The notes beneath the pieces are model-generated. The model had not been told where the DNA came from and ran no database searches. It was given only the letters and a program-made list of their open reading frames with translations. The position numbers and the translations under genes are program-made. DNA of 31,523 nt from Phycisphaerales bacterium UBA3158 (GTDB lineage Bacteria > Planctomycetota > Phycisphaerae > Phycisphaerales > SM1A02): the NCBI GenBank assembly GCA_002364555.1, contig DEYM01000018.1, positions 12,087 to 43,609 on the forward strand, written 5' to 3'. Every line of letters starts with the position of its first letter. Within the stretch, counting starts at the first letter, position 1. Positions 15,523-23,892 of the stretch are shown in pieces.

Positions 15523-16221
15523 ATGTCCGAGACCATACGAGTCAACTTCAAGAAGCCGATTCCACTGTTTCCGCTGCCTGAGGCGATTCTGCTTCCCCAG
15601 AGCGTTGCGCCACTTCACATATTCGAACCTCGCTACAGACAGATGGTCGAGCGCGCGCTCGACGGTGCCGGCCAGATCGCGATGGCTTGCTTTTCAGGTG
15701 ACGAATGGAAGCAGGGTTACGAGCCACTGCCCGGTCTTAGACCGGTGACCTGTCTTGGACAGATCGTCCAGCATCAACGTGTTTCAGACGGCTTCCAGAT
15801 CATTCTCCATGGCATCTGCCGGGCGAGGATCTCTACCATGGTCGAGCCGGACGGTTCAACGCTCTATCGATCGGCCCATCTCAAGCCGTTGATCGATCAG
15901 GGATCCGATTCAATTCAACTCGACAGCGTGCGTGCCGAGCTCGAATCACTGCTCTGCGACACGGACCTCAGTCAGATGCAGTCCGTCGGAATGGTCTTGA
16001 AGTGCATGGAGTCCCAGCAGTTCGACACAACGACGCTTCTGGAGATCATCGCAGCGGCGCTCGTGCGTGATACGGATCGCCGCTACGAGATACTGGCGGA
16101 ATCATCCGTCACCGGTAGAGCGGACATCATTCGCGACGAGCTGCTCAGACTGGAGCATCTGCTCCTGCTGGCGGGGCGACAGAGACGCGAGGATGGCGAC
16201 TACAACGTGAGCGTGAACTGA
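15523..16221 (+). CDS. LON N-terminal (substrate-binding) domain protein
   Basis: This 232-residue protein has the LON substrate-binding domain (PF02190 type) but no ATPase or protease part. The family pattern is plain at the N-terminus: IPLFPLPEAILLPQSVAPLHIFEPRYRQMV (residues 13-42), later LGQIVQHQRVSDGFQIILHGICRARI. Residues about 130-232 are mostly helical and carry no motif I know. Stand-alone LON-domain proteins are common, but their role is not established. ATG 15523 was chosen because the domain starts at once after it; an in-frame GTG at 15508 would overlap the -10 box. The gene lies 49 bp after the amidase stop. Confidence 0.85.
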   Translation: MSETIRVNFKKPIPLFPLPEAILLPQSVAPLHIFEPRYRQMVERALDGAGQIAMACFSGDEWKQGYEPLPGLRPVTCLGQIVQHQRVSDGFQIILHGICRARISTMVEPDGSTLYRSAHLKPLIDQGSDSIQLDSVRAELESLLCDTDLSQMQSVGMVLKCMESQQFDTTTLLEIIAAALVRDTDRRYEILAESSVTGRADIIRDELLRLEHLLLLAGRQRREDGDYNVSVN

Positions 16222-16229
16222 TCTGTCCG

Positions 16230-18728
16230 CTAGTGGTCGGTGTCGACGATCGCTGTTCTGGAACCATCAGCCAATGGCAACAGATTCCTGGTGAACCCCG
16301 ACCCGTCTCGATCAGAGACCAGCATGGCGACGTGTCCGGTCTGGAGAAGAGTCCGACCTCCGGGGATCCGGAACGTCTGATGAAGTTCTCCGGATGGTTC
16401 GATGCGAAGTTCGGTCGGCTGGAGCATGTCGAGTTCGGGATGTGCCAACGACGCATCCAGATAGCGTGGTATCCGACCATGATTGACGACATGCAGATCG
16501 ATGACGAGATCGTCGTCAGCCGATCCGGGACGTCGTGTCCATGTGACATCAAGATCGGGCATGCCGACGTCGAGCCAGGTCGTCATCGGAAGCTGTCGGC
16601 CGGAATCCAGCCGAGCTTCCCATTCAAGGGGGATGTATCCATCAGGCAACGGGGTGGTCACCACGATCTCTATCTCCCTCTCCATGGTCTCGCCGGGTGC
16701 CAGATCGAGTCCGATGATGGATGGCCTGATGACGATCCCGTCCATGGCGTCCATCATGAGATGTCCGTTCATCGATTCCGTCATCGTGTTCTTGAGTCTG
16801 AGCACATGGTCGTGGACACGAACACTGGCCTCGAGTCTGGAGGGCTGTACGTCAAGGGTCGTCATCATCCGAGCCAGGTCGGTCGAAAATCCCTCGATGA
16901 CGATCGGCAGGTCTCCGACCGGTATCCGGCAGTGGTTTCCGGAGGAGAGGATCGCGACCGAATTGCCCAGGGCATCATGTGCCCTGATGTCTCGGGATAT
17001 CTGGGGGAACTCGATGATTGACGTGAGGTCTTGAACCGCGAAGTCCGACGTTCGCCAGGCGATGATGGCGGGCTTCCTGCGAGGGCCCTGGATGAGACGG
17101 GCCTGCAGACCTGGTTGAGCGGGTATTGGGTCGAATCGATCTCGATGACCCATGGCATGTATGAGCGTGTGCAGTGGTGCATACGATGCGGTCGGTTCCA
17201 TGCCGTTGGTTCCCCGTTTCCAGGGTGCATCGATGACGATCTGTCCATCATCCTCGAACCAGGCCAGAATCAGATCACGCGCCGCTTCCCTCATCCGACG
17301 TCGAACTGGTTGGTGGGGATCCTCCTTGAGTACTTGCCTGTCGGGTGTCTCGACGACCATGCCGACGACCAGTCCATCGAGCCTGTCCACGACAGCTGAT
17401 CTCGCCGCGGCTTTTTCATCGTCGGCATCGTCGGGCCTTCCAATCTGCCAGCGGGCGGCATCATCTCCCCAGGCCACGATCGCCGCATTGATCGTCTCAT
17501 CCAGGATGTCCGGGCGTTTCGCCAGAAGTGCCGAGGCGTCATCCGTGTCGAATGGACCGATCCTCTGGTGTTCCGGTGGAATCCAGTTGAGGGCGAGAAC
17601 CGGCTTGATGCCGATCCGATTCAGTTCATCGACATGATCCCGTGTCTCCGGCCAGGAGGCACGAAACGTCTGGTGCGCATGCCATGCCGGAATGATGGCT
17701 TCTCCCGCACCGAGATGCCCAAGAAGATCGACGGCCATCGCTGCCGTTTCCGTGGTGGATTCAGGCCCAGTCAGATCGAGGCGGACCCTGGAGGCGACAT
17801 GGTCGCGTTCATGGTTCGGCAGGACTGCCAGTGAGAGCATGTCGCGGATGAGCGGCCGATTCGATTCCTCGATTCTCACATCGACTCGATACCAGTCGTA
17901 GTGCGGCAAGGGAAGAATCAGCGTCTGATCGAGACCCCCGGGGGGGATCGAACCGCCATCCTCGTGAACGACCTCGTCATGGCTGTCCAGTACCGTCATC
18001 TTCCATCTGGCGTTGCTGTCATCCGTATCGTCGATCTGCAGATGAATGGTCGGTTCTCCATCCGTATGCAGTCCGATTCTGCTGGCATCGGCAAGATGAA
18101 GATGAGGCCATCGCTCTATGGCGATGTCGTCGAAGTCGACCTGACCCGAGACATCCTCCAGCAGTGGCTTGCTCCGGGATTCGAAGGTCGGATCATGCTG
18201 CTGCAGATCCGGTTGGACCAGTTGGAGTTCAATGACCAGTTCGACGGCATCGAGGTTGTTTCCGGGGACGATCAACTCCATCCGGGTCCATTGATCACTT
18301 CGATCGCCTTGTGTGATGGGGGAGAGCGTTCGACTGGAGTCGAGCTCCTTTCCTTCATCATCCACCAGCCAGCCGACGATGCGTACGCCGGCGCGTTCGA
18401 GATCCCTGGCACGGACCTTCAGGGAGACCCGGTGATCGACCATGGCCTCGACGGGCATCACGCCGGATCGTGTTCTGGCGGCCATCGATCTTCCATTGAG
18501 ATCGAATCGAAAGGCGAATTGGCCCTGGGCCGGGTGATCCCGAGTCAGGCTCATTTCGCCAAAGCTGGGAAATTCAGTTCCCGGGCTTCTATGCGTCACC
18601 TGCTCGAAGGCAAGGGGCATGTCCAGAGGTCGAACAGTGGCCTCTTCGAAATCGAAGCGACCAACCAGCCGACCTTCGGCAGGCTGACTCGTCGGGAGAA
18701 GCAGAATGGCCATTAGCAGGGGTGTCAT
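16230..18728 (-). CDS. Large secreted protein of unknown function, possible degenerate glycosidase-like barrel
   Basis: An 832-residue exported protein I cannot assign to a family. ATG 18728 begins a short signal peptide (MTPLLMAILLLP then PAEG); the frame continues to a TTG at 18782 but without a better start. Residues about 20-215 look like a beta-sandwich of the carbohydrate-binding kind (GRFDFEEATV, VSLKVRARDL, QVDFDDIAIERWP). Residues about 310-535 alternate strands and helices like a TIM barrel: HLGAGEAIIPAW, RIGIKPVLALNWIPPEH, ARWQIGRPDD, LDGLVVGMVVETPD, QIVIDAPWKRG. ARWQIGRPDD sits where many clan-A glycosidases have WxxGNEP. The rest (about 560-832) is beta-rich, with PGETMEREIEI typical of Ig-like domains. 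It stands alone and ends 8 bp from the convergent LON gene. Confidence 0.7.
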   Translation of the reverse strand: MTPLLMAILLLPTSQPAEGRLVGRFDFEEATVRPLDMPLAFEQVTHRSPGTEFPSFGEMSLTRDHPAQGQFAFRFDLNGRSMAARTRSGVMPVEAMVDHRVSLKVRARDLERAGVRIVGWLVDDEGKELDSSRTLSPITQGDRSDQWTRMELIVPGNNLDAVELVIELQLVQPDLQQHDPTFESRSKPLLEDVSGQVDFDDIAIERWPHLHLADASRIGLHTDGEPTIHLQIDDTDDSNARWKMTVLDSHDEVVHEDGGSIPPGGLDQTLILPLPHYDWYRVDVRIEESNRPLIRDMLSLAVLPNHERDHVASRVRLDLTGPESTTETAAMAVDLLGHLGAGEAIIPAWHAHQTFRASWPETRDHVDELNRIGIKPVLALNWIPPEHQRIGPFDTDDASALLAKRPDILDETINAAIVAWGDDAARWQIGRPDDADDEKAAARSAVVDRLDGLVVGMVVETPDRQVLKEDPHQPVRRRMREAARDLILAWFEDDGQIVIDAPWKRGTNGMEPTASYAPLHTLIHAMGHRDRFDPIPAQPGLQARLIQGPRRKPAIIAWRTSDFAVQDLTSIIEFPQISRDIRAHDALGNSVAILSSGNHCRIPVGDLPIVIEGFSTDLARMMTTLDVQPSRLEASVRVHDHVLRLKNTMTESMNGHLMMDAMDGIVIRPSIIGLDLAPGETMEREIEIVVTTPLPDGYIPLEWEARLDSGRQLPMTTWLDVGMPDLDVTWTRRPGSADDDLVIDLHVVNHGRIPRYLDASLAHPELDMLQPTELRIEPSGELHQTFRIPGGRTLLQTGHVAMLVSDRDGSGFTRNLLPLADGSRTAIVDTDH

Positions 18729-18817
18729 CCTTGCATCTATCGGCTCTCTCGCCTTCTGGACCCGAGAGAACTGGTCAGGCAATGCAGTTGGTTTGCTATG
18801 TCCGAGCTGCTGTGGCC

Positions 18818-18823
18818 TACACT
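18818..18823 (+). promoter_or_regulatory. Likely -10 box of the SDR-HAD gene (TACACT)
   Basis: TACACT lies 20 bases before ATG 18844. TTGCTA (18793-18798) is a possible -35 with a long 19-base spacer. The SD AGAGG (18832-18836) stands 7 bases before the ATG. Confidence 0.35.
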
Positions 18824-18843
18824 GTGTCGTTCAGAGGTATTTC

Positions 18844-20529
18844 ATGCGTATTTTCATCACTGGCGGAAGTGGAACGATCGGACGACGACTGGTCCTGGAC
18901 CGGCTGTCGCGTCGCCATGAGGTGATAGCCATCACCAGATCCCGAAGCCGCTTCATGAAAGCGATGCTGCCCGAGGTGGCTGAATACTCCGATTCCCTCG
19001 AGGTGATCGAGGCGAATCCGATGATCCCAGGACCATGGCAGCAGAAGGTCGACGGATGTGATGCCGTCATCAATCTGGCGGGTGCAGGTGTTCTGGACCG
19101 GCGTTGGACCGATTCATACAGGCAGCTCCTCAGGGAAAGCAGAATCGACACCACCTATCAGATCGTCCGTGCCATCGAGGGGGCTCGATCCCGCCCGGGC
19201 ATTCTGTTGAACGCTTCGGCCATCGGTTTCTATGGTGATCGCGAGGATCGTGAACTGGACGAGGGCGATCAGGTCGGAGAGGGTTTCCTGGCGGACCTGT
19301 GCAATCAATGGGAATCCCAGGCTTGGCGAGCGGAGCCCCTGACCCGTGTCATCTGCATGAGATTCGGGATGATTCTCGATCGTGAAGGTGGTGCGCTGCC
19401 CAGAATGCTCAAGATATTCAAGCTTGGTCTGGGTGGTCGACTGGCCAGCGGTCGACAGCATGTGTCCTGGATCGTGTGGCAGGACCTGCTGGCGATGATC
19501 GACATGTTTCTTCGCAACGATCAGATACGTGGTCCGGTCAATGTCGTGTCACCGCATGCCGTCACGAATCGGGTGTTCACGAAGGCATTGGCCTCCCAGC
19601 TCCGAAGGCCCGCGCTGTTCCCCGCTCCGGCACTCGCGTTGAAGCTGGCGCTTGGAGGCGGTTCGGAAGTCGTGCTGGCTTCCCAGAACGTGAAGCCGGC
19701 TCTTATGGAGAAGCAGTCGTTCAAATGGCTTGCCCCGTCGATCGATCGAGCGCTGAGACTGGTGATGGACGACGGCGTCAGCGAGCGATCCACCTTCGGG
19801 GAGCGTCTCATTGTTCTCGACATCGACACGATCTCACCTGGTGAACCACTGCTTCGTCGTCTGTTGAGGCGAGCCAACGAGCATGAGGTCAGAATCGTGC
19901 TTTCGACATCGATGGGCCCGGAGGGAGCCAGGCAGTTCCTGCTCCAGTCTCGCATCGAATGCCAGGTCATCGCGGCCGATGGCGCCGTCATCATGAAGCG
20001 CGATCCGAGTTCCCTGATCGTTCTCAGCGAGCTGACGATGAAGATCCAGTCTGATCTGATGTCGAGCATAACGGTGAGCAAGCAGCCGGTCGTGGTCACG
20101 TTCGAGGACAAGTTCGGCAAGGAGCATGTCGTCACCGCTCCCGGGAAGATGGATCCCATCCCCGACTGCATTCGTTGCAAGGTGACGGGAGATCCGAAGA
20201 TGCTCGAGCAGGTGCTGAAATTCATCGGCGACACCTTGTGGAAACCGGGCCATGTCCTGGTCAATCGAGATCGCCCCGGGCGGCTTGATATCGTGGGACC
20301 AAGGTCCGAGCGTTGCATCGCGGTGCAGACCCTCGCGAGGAAATGGGGGGTCCCGAGACCGTCGATCGATTCGATTGTCAGCAATACCCGTGCACTCGGA
20401 TTGGCTCGCTGGTGCGGTACTTCCATTGCCTTGTCGGGAGCCGCCTCGGAGGTGCAGGCTGAATGTGATGTCCAGACCGAGGAATCAGGTATCGAGGGTG
20501 TCGCCGAAGCGGTGGATATGCTCCTCTAG
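18844..20529 (+). CDS. TIGR01777-type SDR epimerase fused to a degenerate Cof-like HAD domain
   Basis: A 561-residue fusion. Residues 1-~310 are an extended short-chain dehydrogenase of the TIGR01777 (YfcH) class: NAD-binding GGSGTIG (7-13), INLAGAGVLDRRW, LLNASAIGFYGD, SGRQHVSWIVWQDLLAMI and the late GPVNVVSPHAVTN block. The substrate of this family is unknown. Residues ~318-561 align with Cof-type HAD phosphatases: VLDIDTI (Asp326, Asp328) at motif I, IVLSTSM at motif II, and a C-terminal block ending SGIEGVAEAVDMLL. The catalytic GDxxND of motif IV is replaced by SNTRAL (513-518), so the HAD part is probably inactive or a binding domain. ATG 18844 opens the Rossmann motif and has AGAGG 7 bases upstream. 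ilvE follows after 71 bp. Confidence 0.85.
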   Translation: MRIFITGGSGTIGRRLVLDRLSRRHEVIAITRSRSRFMKAMLPEVAEYSDSLEVIEANPMIPGPWQQKVDGCDAVINLAGAGVLDRRWTDSYRQLLRESRIDTTYQIVRAIEGARSRPGILLNASAIGFYGDREDRELDEGDQVGEGFLADLCNQWESQAWRAEPLTRVICMRFGMILDREGGALPRMLKIFKLGLGGRLASGRQHVSWIVWQDLLAMIDMFLRNDQIRGPVNVVSPHAVTNRVFTKALASQLRRPALFPAPALALKLALGGGSEVVLASQNVKPALMEKQSFKWLAPSIDRALRLVMDDGVSERSTFGERLIVLDIDTISPGEPLLRRLLRRANEHEVRIVLSTSMGPEGARQFLLQSRIECQVIAADGAVIMKRDPSSLIVLSELTMKIQSDLMSSITVSKQPVVVTFEDKFGKEHVVTAPGKMDPIPDCIRCKVTGDPKMLEQVLKFIGDTLWKPGHVLVNRDRPGRLDIVGPRSERCIAVQTLARKWGVPRPSIDSIVSNTRALGLARWCGTSIALSGAASEVQAECDVQTEESGIEGVAEAVDMLL

Positions 20530-20571
20530 CCGGACATTCAATCGGCCTGCTCGGTCAGACCCGGTTGCCCG

Positions 20572-20577
20572 TATGAT
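20572..20577 (+). promoter_or_regulatory. Possible -10 box of ilvE (TATGAT)
   Basis: TATGAT lies 23 bases before ATG 20601, with no clear -35. Initiation at about 20584 would leave a leader of about 17 bases that includes AGGAG (20586-20590). Confidence 0.3.
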
Positions 20578-20600
20578 GAGTGGTCAGGAGAACTTGCAAG

Positions 20601-21551
20601 ATGTCCGAAACTCAAGAACGTCCGACGACCAGCGACCCCAACGCCTCCACAGAGGCGGCCTCGGCCGATTTTCCGTACGCCGGACTGATCTGGCTCAATG
20701 GTGAGCTTGTTCCGGCGGAAACCGCCTCGATAAGCATCTTCGATCATGGTCTGCTCTATGGAGATGGCTGCTTCGAGGGCATCAGGGTCTACAACTCCCG
20801 CATCTTCAAGCTTCGTTCCCATCTGGTCCGCATGTTCGAGTCGGCCCAGAAGATCCATCTCAAGCCACGTTGGACGATGGAGGAGATCGAACAGGCGGTC
20901 CGTACGACGGTCGCTCAGAACAACATCACCAACGGCTATGTGAGGCTGGTGTTCACTCGTGGCGTGGGAACGCTCGGGTTGAATCCCTTCCATTGCCACA
21001 AGCCCACGGCCTTCGTGATCGCCGCCGACATCGCCTTGTATCCCGAGGATCTCTATCGGGATGGACTCCCCGTCGTGATCGCCAAGCGGCGTCGCATACC
21101 GGTGAACTGTCTCAATCCAGAGATCAAGAGTCTGAACTACCTGAACAACATTCTCGCCAAGGTGGAGGCGATCGATGCGGGGGTTCTCGAGGCGATCATG
21201 CTCAATGAACGAGGCGAGGTCGCCGAGTGCACTGGCGACAACATCTTTCTCATCAAGGATGGCGTCATCTCCACGCCGGACACGTCCGCGGGCATGCTGC
21301 ACGGTGTGACTCGTCGTTTCGTCATCGACACGATTGCACCGGCCATGGGGTACGACGTCGTCGAACGCCCACATGAGATATCGGAATTCCTGGAAGCCGA
21401 CGAGGTGTTCCTGACCGGTACCGCGGCGGAGGTGATCGGCGTGAACAAGATCGATCAGACCACGATCGGCAACGGTTCGGTCGGGCCGATCACGGCGAAG
21501 CTGACCGAGAAGTTCCGAGCACTGGTTCGCGAGGATGCCGCCGAGGATTGA
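20601..21551 (+). CDS. ilvE: Branched-chain amino acid aminotransferase (class IV)
   Basis: The 316-residue PLP enzyme should exchange the amino group between glutamate and Val, Ile or Leu keto acids in the cytoplasm. IFDHGLLYGDGCFEGIRVYN (46-65) and EIKSLNYLNNILAKVEA (174-190, PLP Lys176) are the class IV blocks; the latter form is characteristic of IlvE. EAIMLNERGEVAECTGDNIFLIKDG and LHGVTRRFVI complete the pattern. An N-terminal stretch of about 24 polar residues precedes the domain. ATG 20601 has AGGAG at 10-base spacing; an in-frame GTG at 20580 lies upstream of that SD and is unlikely. D-amino acid aminotransferase or aminodeoxychorismate lyase are less likely alternatives. Its stop lies 4 bp from the end of mqnC. 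Confidence 0.9.
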   Translation: MSETQERPTTSDPNASTEAASADFPYAGLIWLNGELVPAETASISIFDHGLLYGDGCFEGIRVYNSRIFKLRSHLVRMFESAQKIHLKPRWTMEEIEQAVRTTVAQNNITNGYVRLVFTRGVGTLGLNPFHCHKPTAFVIAADIALYPEDLYRDGLPVVIAKRRRIPVNCLNPEIKSLNYLNNILAKVEAIDAGVLEAIMLNERGEVAECTGDNIFLIKDGVISTPDTSAGMLHGVTRRFVIDTIAPAMGYDVVERPHEISEFLEADEVFLTGTAAEVIGVNKIDQTTIGNGSVGPITAKLTEKFRALVREDAAED

Positions 21552-21555
21552 GCGG

Positions 21556-22971
21556 TCAGCTGCTGGAATCGATGCTGATGGTGACCTCGACTCCTTCGGA
21601 GCCTTCCGAGCAGGAATCGTTCTCCACATGCAGTTTCTGTGACCGCTGTGTGGACCAGTCCTCCACCTGGAGGTCCGGTGCATCCGAGCCCTCATGCGAC
21701 TTGAGCACCTGATAGGAATTGTCGCGCTGAGCAGGGGTGAATCCCGCACCTCGGATCAGATGGCACAGAAGAGGTTCGCTGAGGCAGTAGGTCGTTCCGG
21801 CGGCGCTGACCACGTTCTCCTCCATCATGATGGAGCCCATGTCATTAGCGCCCCACGCGAGCGCAACCTGGCCCACATGGGGTCCCATGGTCACCCAGCT
21901 GGCGCCGATCGAGTGGATGTTGTCCAGATGCAGTCGCGACAAGGCCTGCGTACGGAGATAGTCGCTCGAACCGACCAGTCGTATTCGACGGCCGAACTCG
22001 GGATGACTGGATTTCTCTCCGGAGCCATCCAATCGCGCGACGACATCGCCGGGGAATGGCTGGTCGAGATCATCATCTTTATGTTGGCCCCATTCATGGC
22101 ATCGGCCCAGTGGCGTGTTCTCCCTCTGGAAAGGCCATGAGATGAACGCCATCGTCCGCCCGCCTCCGTCGGCACTGAAGTCCCGGATGCTCCGATCCTG
22201 CCAGGATCGGACGAGATCCATGTGGTGAATCCGATCGGCGACACCTTCGATGTGACCGAACATCATCGTCGCCGACGTGTTCATGCCCAGCTCATGGGCG
22301 ACTCTCATGGTCGTCAGCCAGGCTTCGGCGTCACACTTTCCAAGTCCGATCTTGCGTCGGACCGCATCCGCGAAGATCTCACCACCGCCGCCCGGAACGG
22401 TATGCAGTCCAGCGGCCTTGAGCCTGGTGAGCACCCAGCGAAGCTTGTCTTCCAATGTAGCTCCCGGAGGATCGAAGAAATCCACGAACTCGATCATTTC
22501 AGGAGGACTGAATGCATGGACATGAACCTGGGGGAAGGCTTCCCGGATCGTCGACAGAAGTTCCTCGTACCACGTCAGGGGAAGTTCAGGATTCATTCCA
22601 CCCTGCATCAGGATCTGCGTTCCACCGATGTCCACGAGTTCCTTGATCTTCTGGAGGATCTCCTCGACCTCGAGGGTGTAGGCGTCGTCTTCGGTCCCAT
22701 CGCGACGGAATGCGCAGAAGGTGCATTTGGCCGTGCAGACGTTGGTGTAGTTGATGTTTCGATCGATCACATAGGTCCGACGTTGGTCACCATGGATCGA
22801 GCGACATCTGGCATCCGCCCAACGTCCCAGTTCCTGGATGGGCATCTCCCGATAGATCTTCAGGGATTGTTCCGGAGTCAGTCGCAGGTCGCCCGTGACC
22901 AGATCACGCAGAAAACCGGGATCCAGAGGATCGGCATCAGGGCTGAGTCGGGGTGTCTTCTGGTCGGTCAT
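21556..22971 (-). CDS. mqnC: Cyclic dehypoxanthinyl futalosine synthase (radical SAM), menaquinone synthesis
   Basis: The 471-residue radical SAM enzyme closes the ring of dehypoxanthinyl futalosine in the futalosine route to menaquinone. The cluster motif CTAKCTFC (Cys79, 83, 86) follows DRNINYTNV as in MqnC. ILMQGGMNPELPLTWYEELL, VHAFSPPE, LHTVPGGGGEIFADAVR and SATMMFGHIEG are MqnC-type (MqnE and CofG/H differ here). ASWVTMGPHVGQVALAWGANDMGS closes the domain. Known MqnC proteins are about 370 residues; this one has an insertion of about 40 residues (KDDDLDQPFPGD to HPEFGRRI) between the ENTPLG loop and the SSDYLRTQALSR helix, plus a Ser/Glu-rich tail of about 45. It is the last gene of the pheT operon; other mqn genes are not here. 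Confidence 0.92.
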   Translation of the reverse strand: MTDQKTPRLSPDADPLDPGFLRDLVTGDLRLTPEQSLKIYREMPIQELGRWADARCRSIHGDQRRTYVIDRNINYTNVCTAKCTFCAFRRDGTEDDAYTLEVEEILQKIKELVDIGGTQILMQGGMNPELPLTWYEELLSTIREAFPQVHVHAFSPPEMIEFVDFFDPPGATLEDKLRWVLTRLKAAGLHTVPGGGGEIFADAVRRKIGLGKCDAEAWLTTMRVAHELGMNTSATMMFGHIEGVADRIHHMDLVRSWQDRSIRDFSADGGGRTMAFISWPFQRENTPLGRCHEWGQHKDDDLDQPFPGDVVARLDGSGEKSSHPEFGRRIRLVGSSDYLRTQALSRLHLDNIHSIGASWVTMGPHVGQVALAWGANDMGSIMMEENVVSAAGTTYCLSEPLLCHLIRGAGFTPAQRDNSYQVLKSHEGSDAPDLQVEDWSTQRSQKLHVENDSCSEGSEGVEVTISIDSSS

Positions 22972-23003
22972 GACGTCTCATCATAGGGTCCCGATGACGA
23001 AAG

Positions 23004-23240
23004 TCAGTCGACTGCCTGGAAACATCTTCTGGTCGAGCCGTCGGGACGCACCAGGACGTCTGCCCGGGAGGCGCAGCGTGGGCAGCACCCGTGATACTTG
23101 GTTCCGGCGGCATTTTTGTAGAGACGGCCGTAGGTATGGCAGCAGCGATACCAGATCGACAGAAAGGGGCGTGGTGCCGGCCTCTGGGATCTACTCGTGC
23201 TGAGAGTCTCTATTTCGACGATATCTCTGGGATCGGCCAT
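23004..23240 (-). CDS. Small Cys-rich protein, possible zinc ribbon, unknown function
   Basis: A 78-residue protein of unknown function between the cyclodeaminase gene and mqnC on the same strand. It has CC (33-34), CC (52-53), C56 and C73, with YRCCHTYGRLYKN, GTKYHGCCPRCAS and a basic PDGSTRRCF end. The CC...CCxxC layout suggests a single metal site. I chose ATG 23240; the frame is open upstream to 23375 through the end of the cyclodeaminase gene, with an in-frame GTG at 23264, and no good SD marks any of these. The ordered Cys pattern and the position inside a compact operon favour a real gene over a chance frame. I have a faint recollection of similar small proteins in planctomycetes, but cannot confirm it. 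Confidence 0.6.
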   Translation of the reverse strand: MADPRDIVEIETLSTSRSQRPAPRPFLSIWYRCCHTYGRLYKNAAGTKYHGCCPRCASRADVLVRPDGSTRRCFQAVD

Positions 23241-23274
23241 CGATGCTTCTATCGGCAGAAGCGGTTCCACGGGC

Positions 23275-23892
23275 TCAATCGGATCGACATCCCTGTTCGA
23301 TGGACCGGGTGAGCGTCGAGCAGCGTTCGAGCATCTCGGAGGCATTGGATTCGAGGGATTCGCCATGGGCGGCATCGCGAACAGAGGGAAGATTGATCAG
23401 AACATTCCAATGAGCCGACCTGGCGGCGGATTCCGCCGTGATGGCCGCGACAGCCAGATCGCTTATCAGCATCGGTGTCGTGGCTTCCACGAGTCTGGAA
23501 ACGAGTTCGAGCATCTCCATGGCCTGTCTCATGACTTCAAGCGGAGCGTCGATGGCACCTTTGACGGCCTGATCCCATCCCTCCAGACGCACGGGATCAT
23601 CTTCCTTGAGTTTCCAGAGTTGATTCAGCTGCCCGTAGGCAGTGGCATCCTGATCGGCCAGCTGCATCGCCTTGGAAGGCAGCGTCGACAGGATGTCCAT
23701 GGCTTCCTTATGAAGAGCGTCGAAGGACTGGAGCGTCGCTCGTCCATGTGAATAGCTCACGGCCATGTGGGCCATTGCGGCGGCAGTCGCCAGCGAGGTG
23801 GCCGCTACGGCTCCTCCGCCAGGTGTCGGCGTCCGATCAGCCAGTTGCTGGAGGAATCCTCCGATGGACTGTTTCTCGAGTTCTGAGCTCAC
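23275..23892 (-). CDS. Cyclodeaminase / methenyl-THF cyclohydrolase family protein (FTCD C-domain)
   Basis: The 205-residue product is the stand-alone C-terminal domain of formiminotransferase-cyclodeaminase. In this family stand-alone members act as formimino-THF cyclodeaminase or methenyl-THF cyclohydrolase (FchA); the exact reaction cannot be read from sequence. The signature TPTPGGGAVAATSLATAAAMAHM (residues 21-43) forms the folate site, followed by DQDATAYGQLN (the Asp-rich helix) and LISDLAVAAITAESAARSAHWNVLINL. The start is GTG 23892, overlapping the pheT stop (GTGA), so translation is probably coupled. It should be a helical dimer in the cytoplasm. No other folate or histidine-degradation gene is next to it. 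Confidence 0.85.
   Translation of the reverse strand: MSSELEKQSIGGFLQQLADRTPTPGGGAVAATSLATAAAMAHMAVSYSHGRATLQSFDALHKEAMDILSTLPSKAMQLADQDATAYGQLNQLWKLKEDDPVRLEGWDQAVKGAIDAPLEVMRQAMEMLELVSRLVEATTPMLISDLAVAAITAESAARSAHWNVLINLPSVRDAAHGESLESNASEMLERCSTLTRSIEQGCRSD

Noticed and set aside
17901..18716. A 271-codon plus-strand frame opposite the large secreted protein
   Set aside because: The minus-strand frame is three times longer, starts with a signal peptide and has domain-like structure; the plus frame shows none of these.
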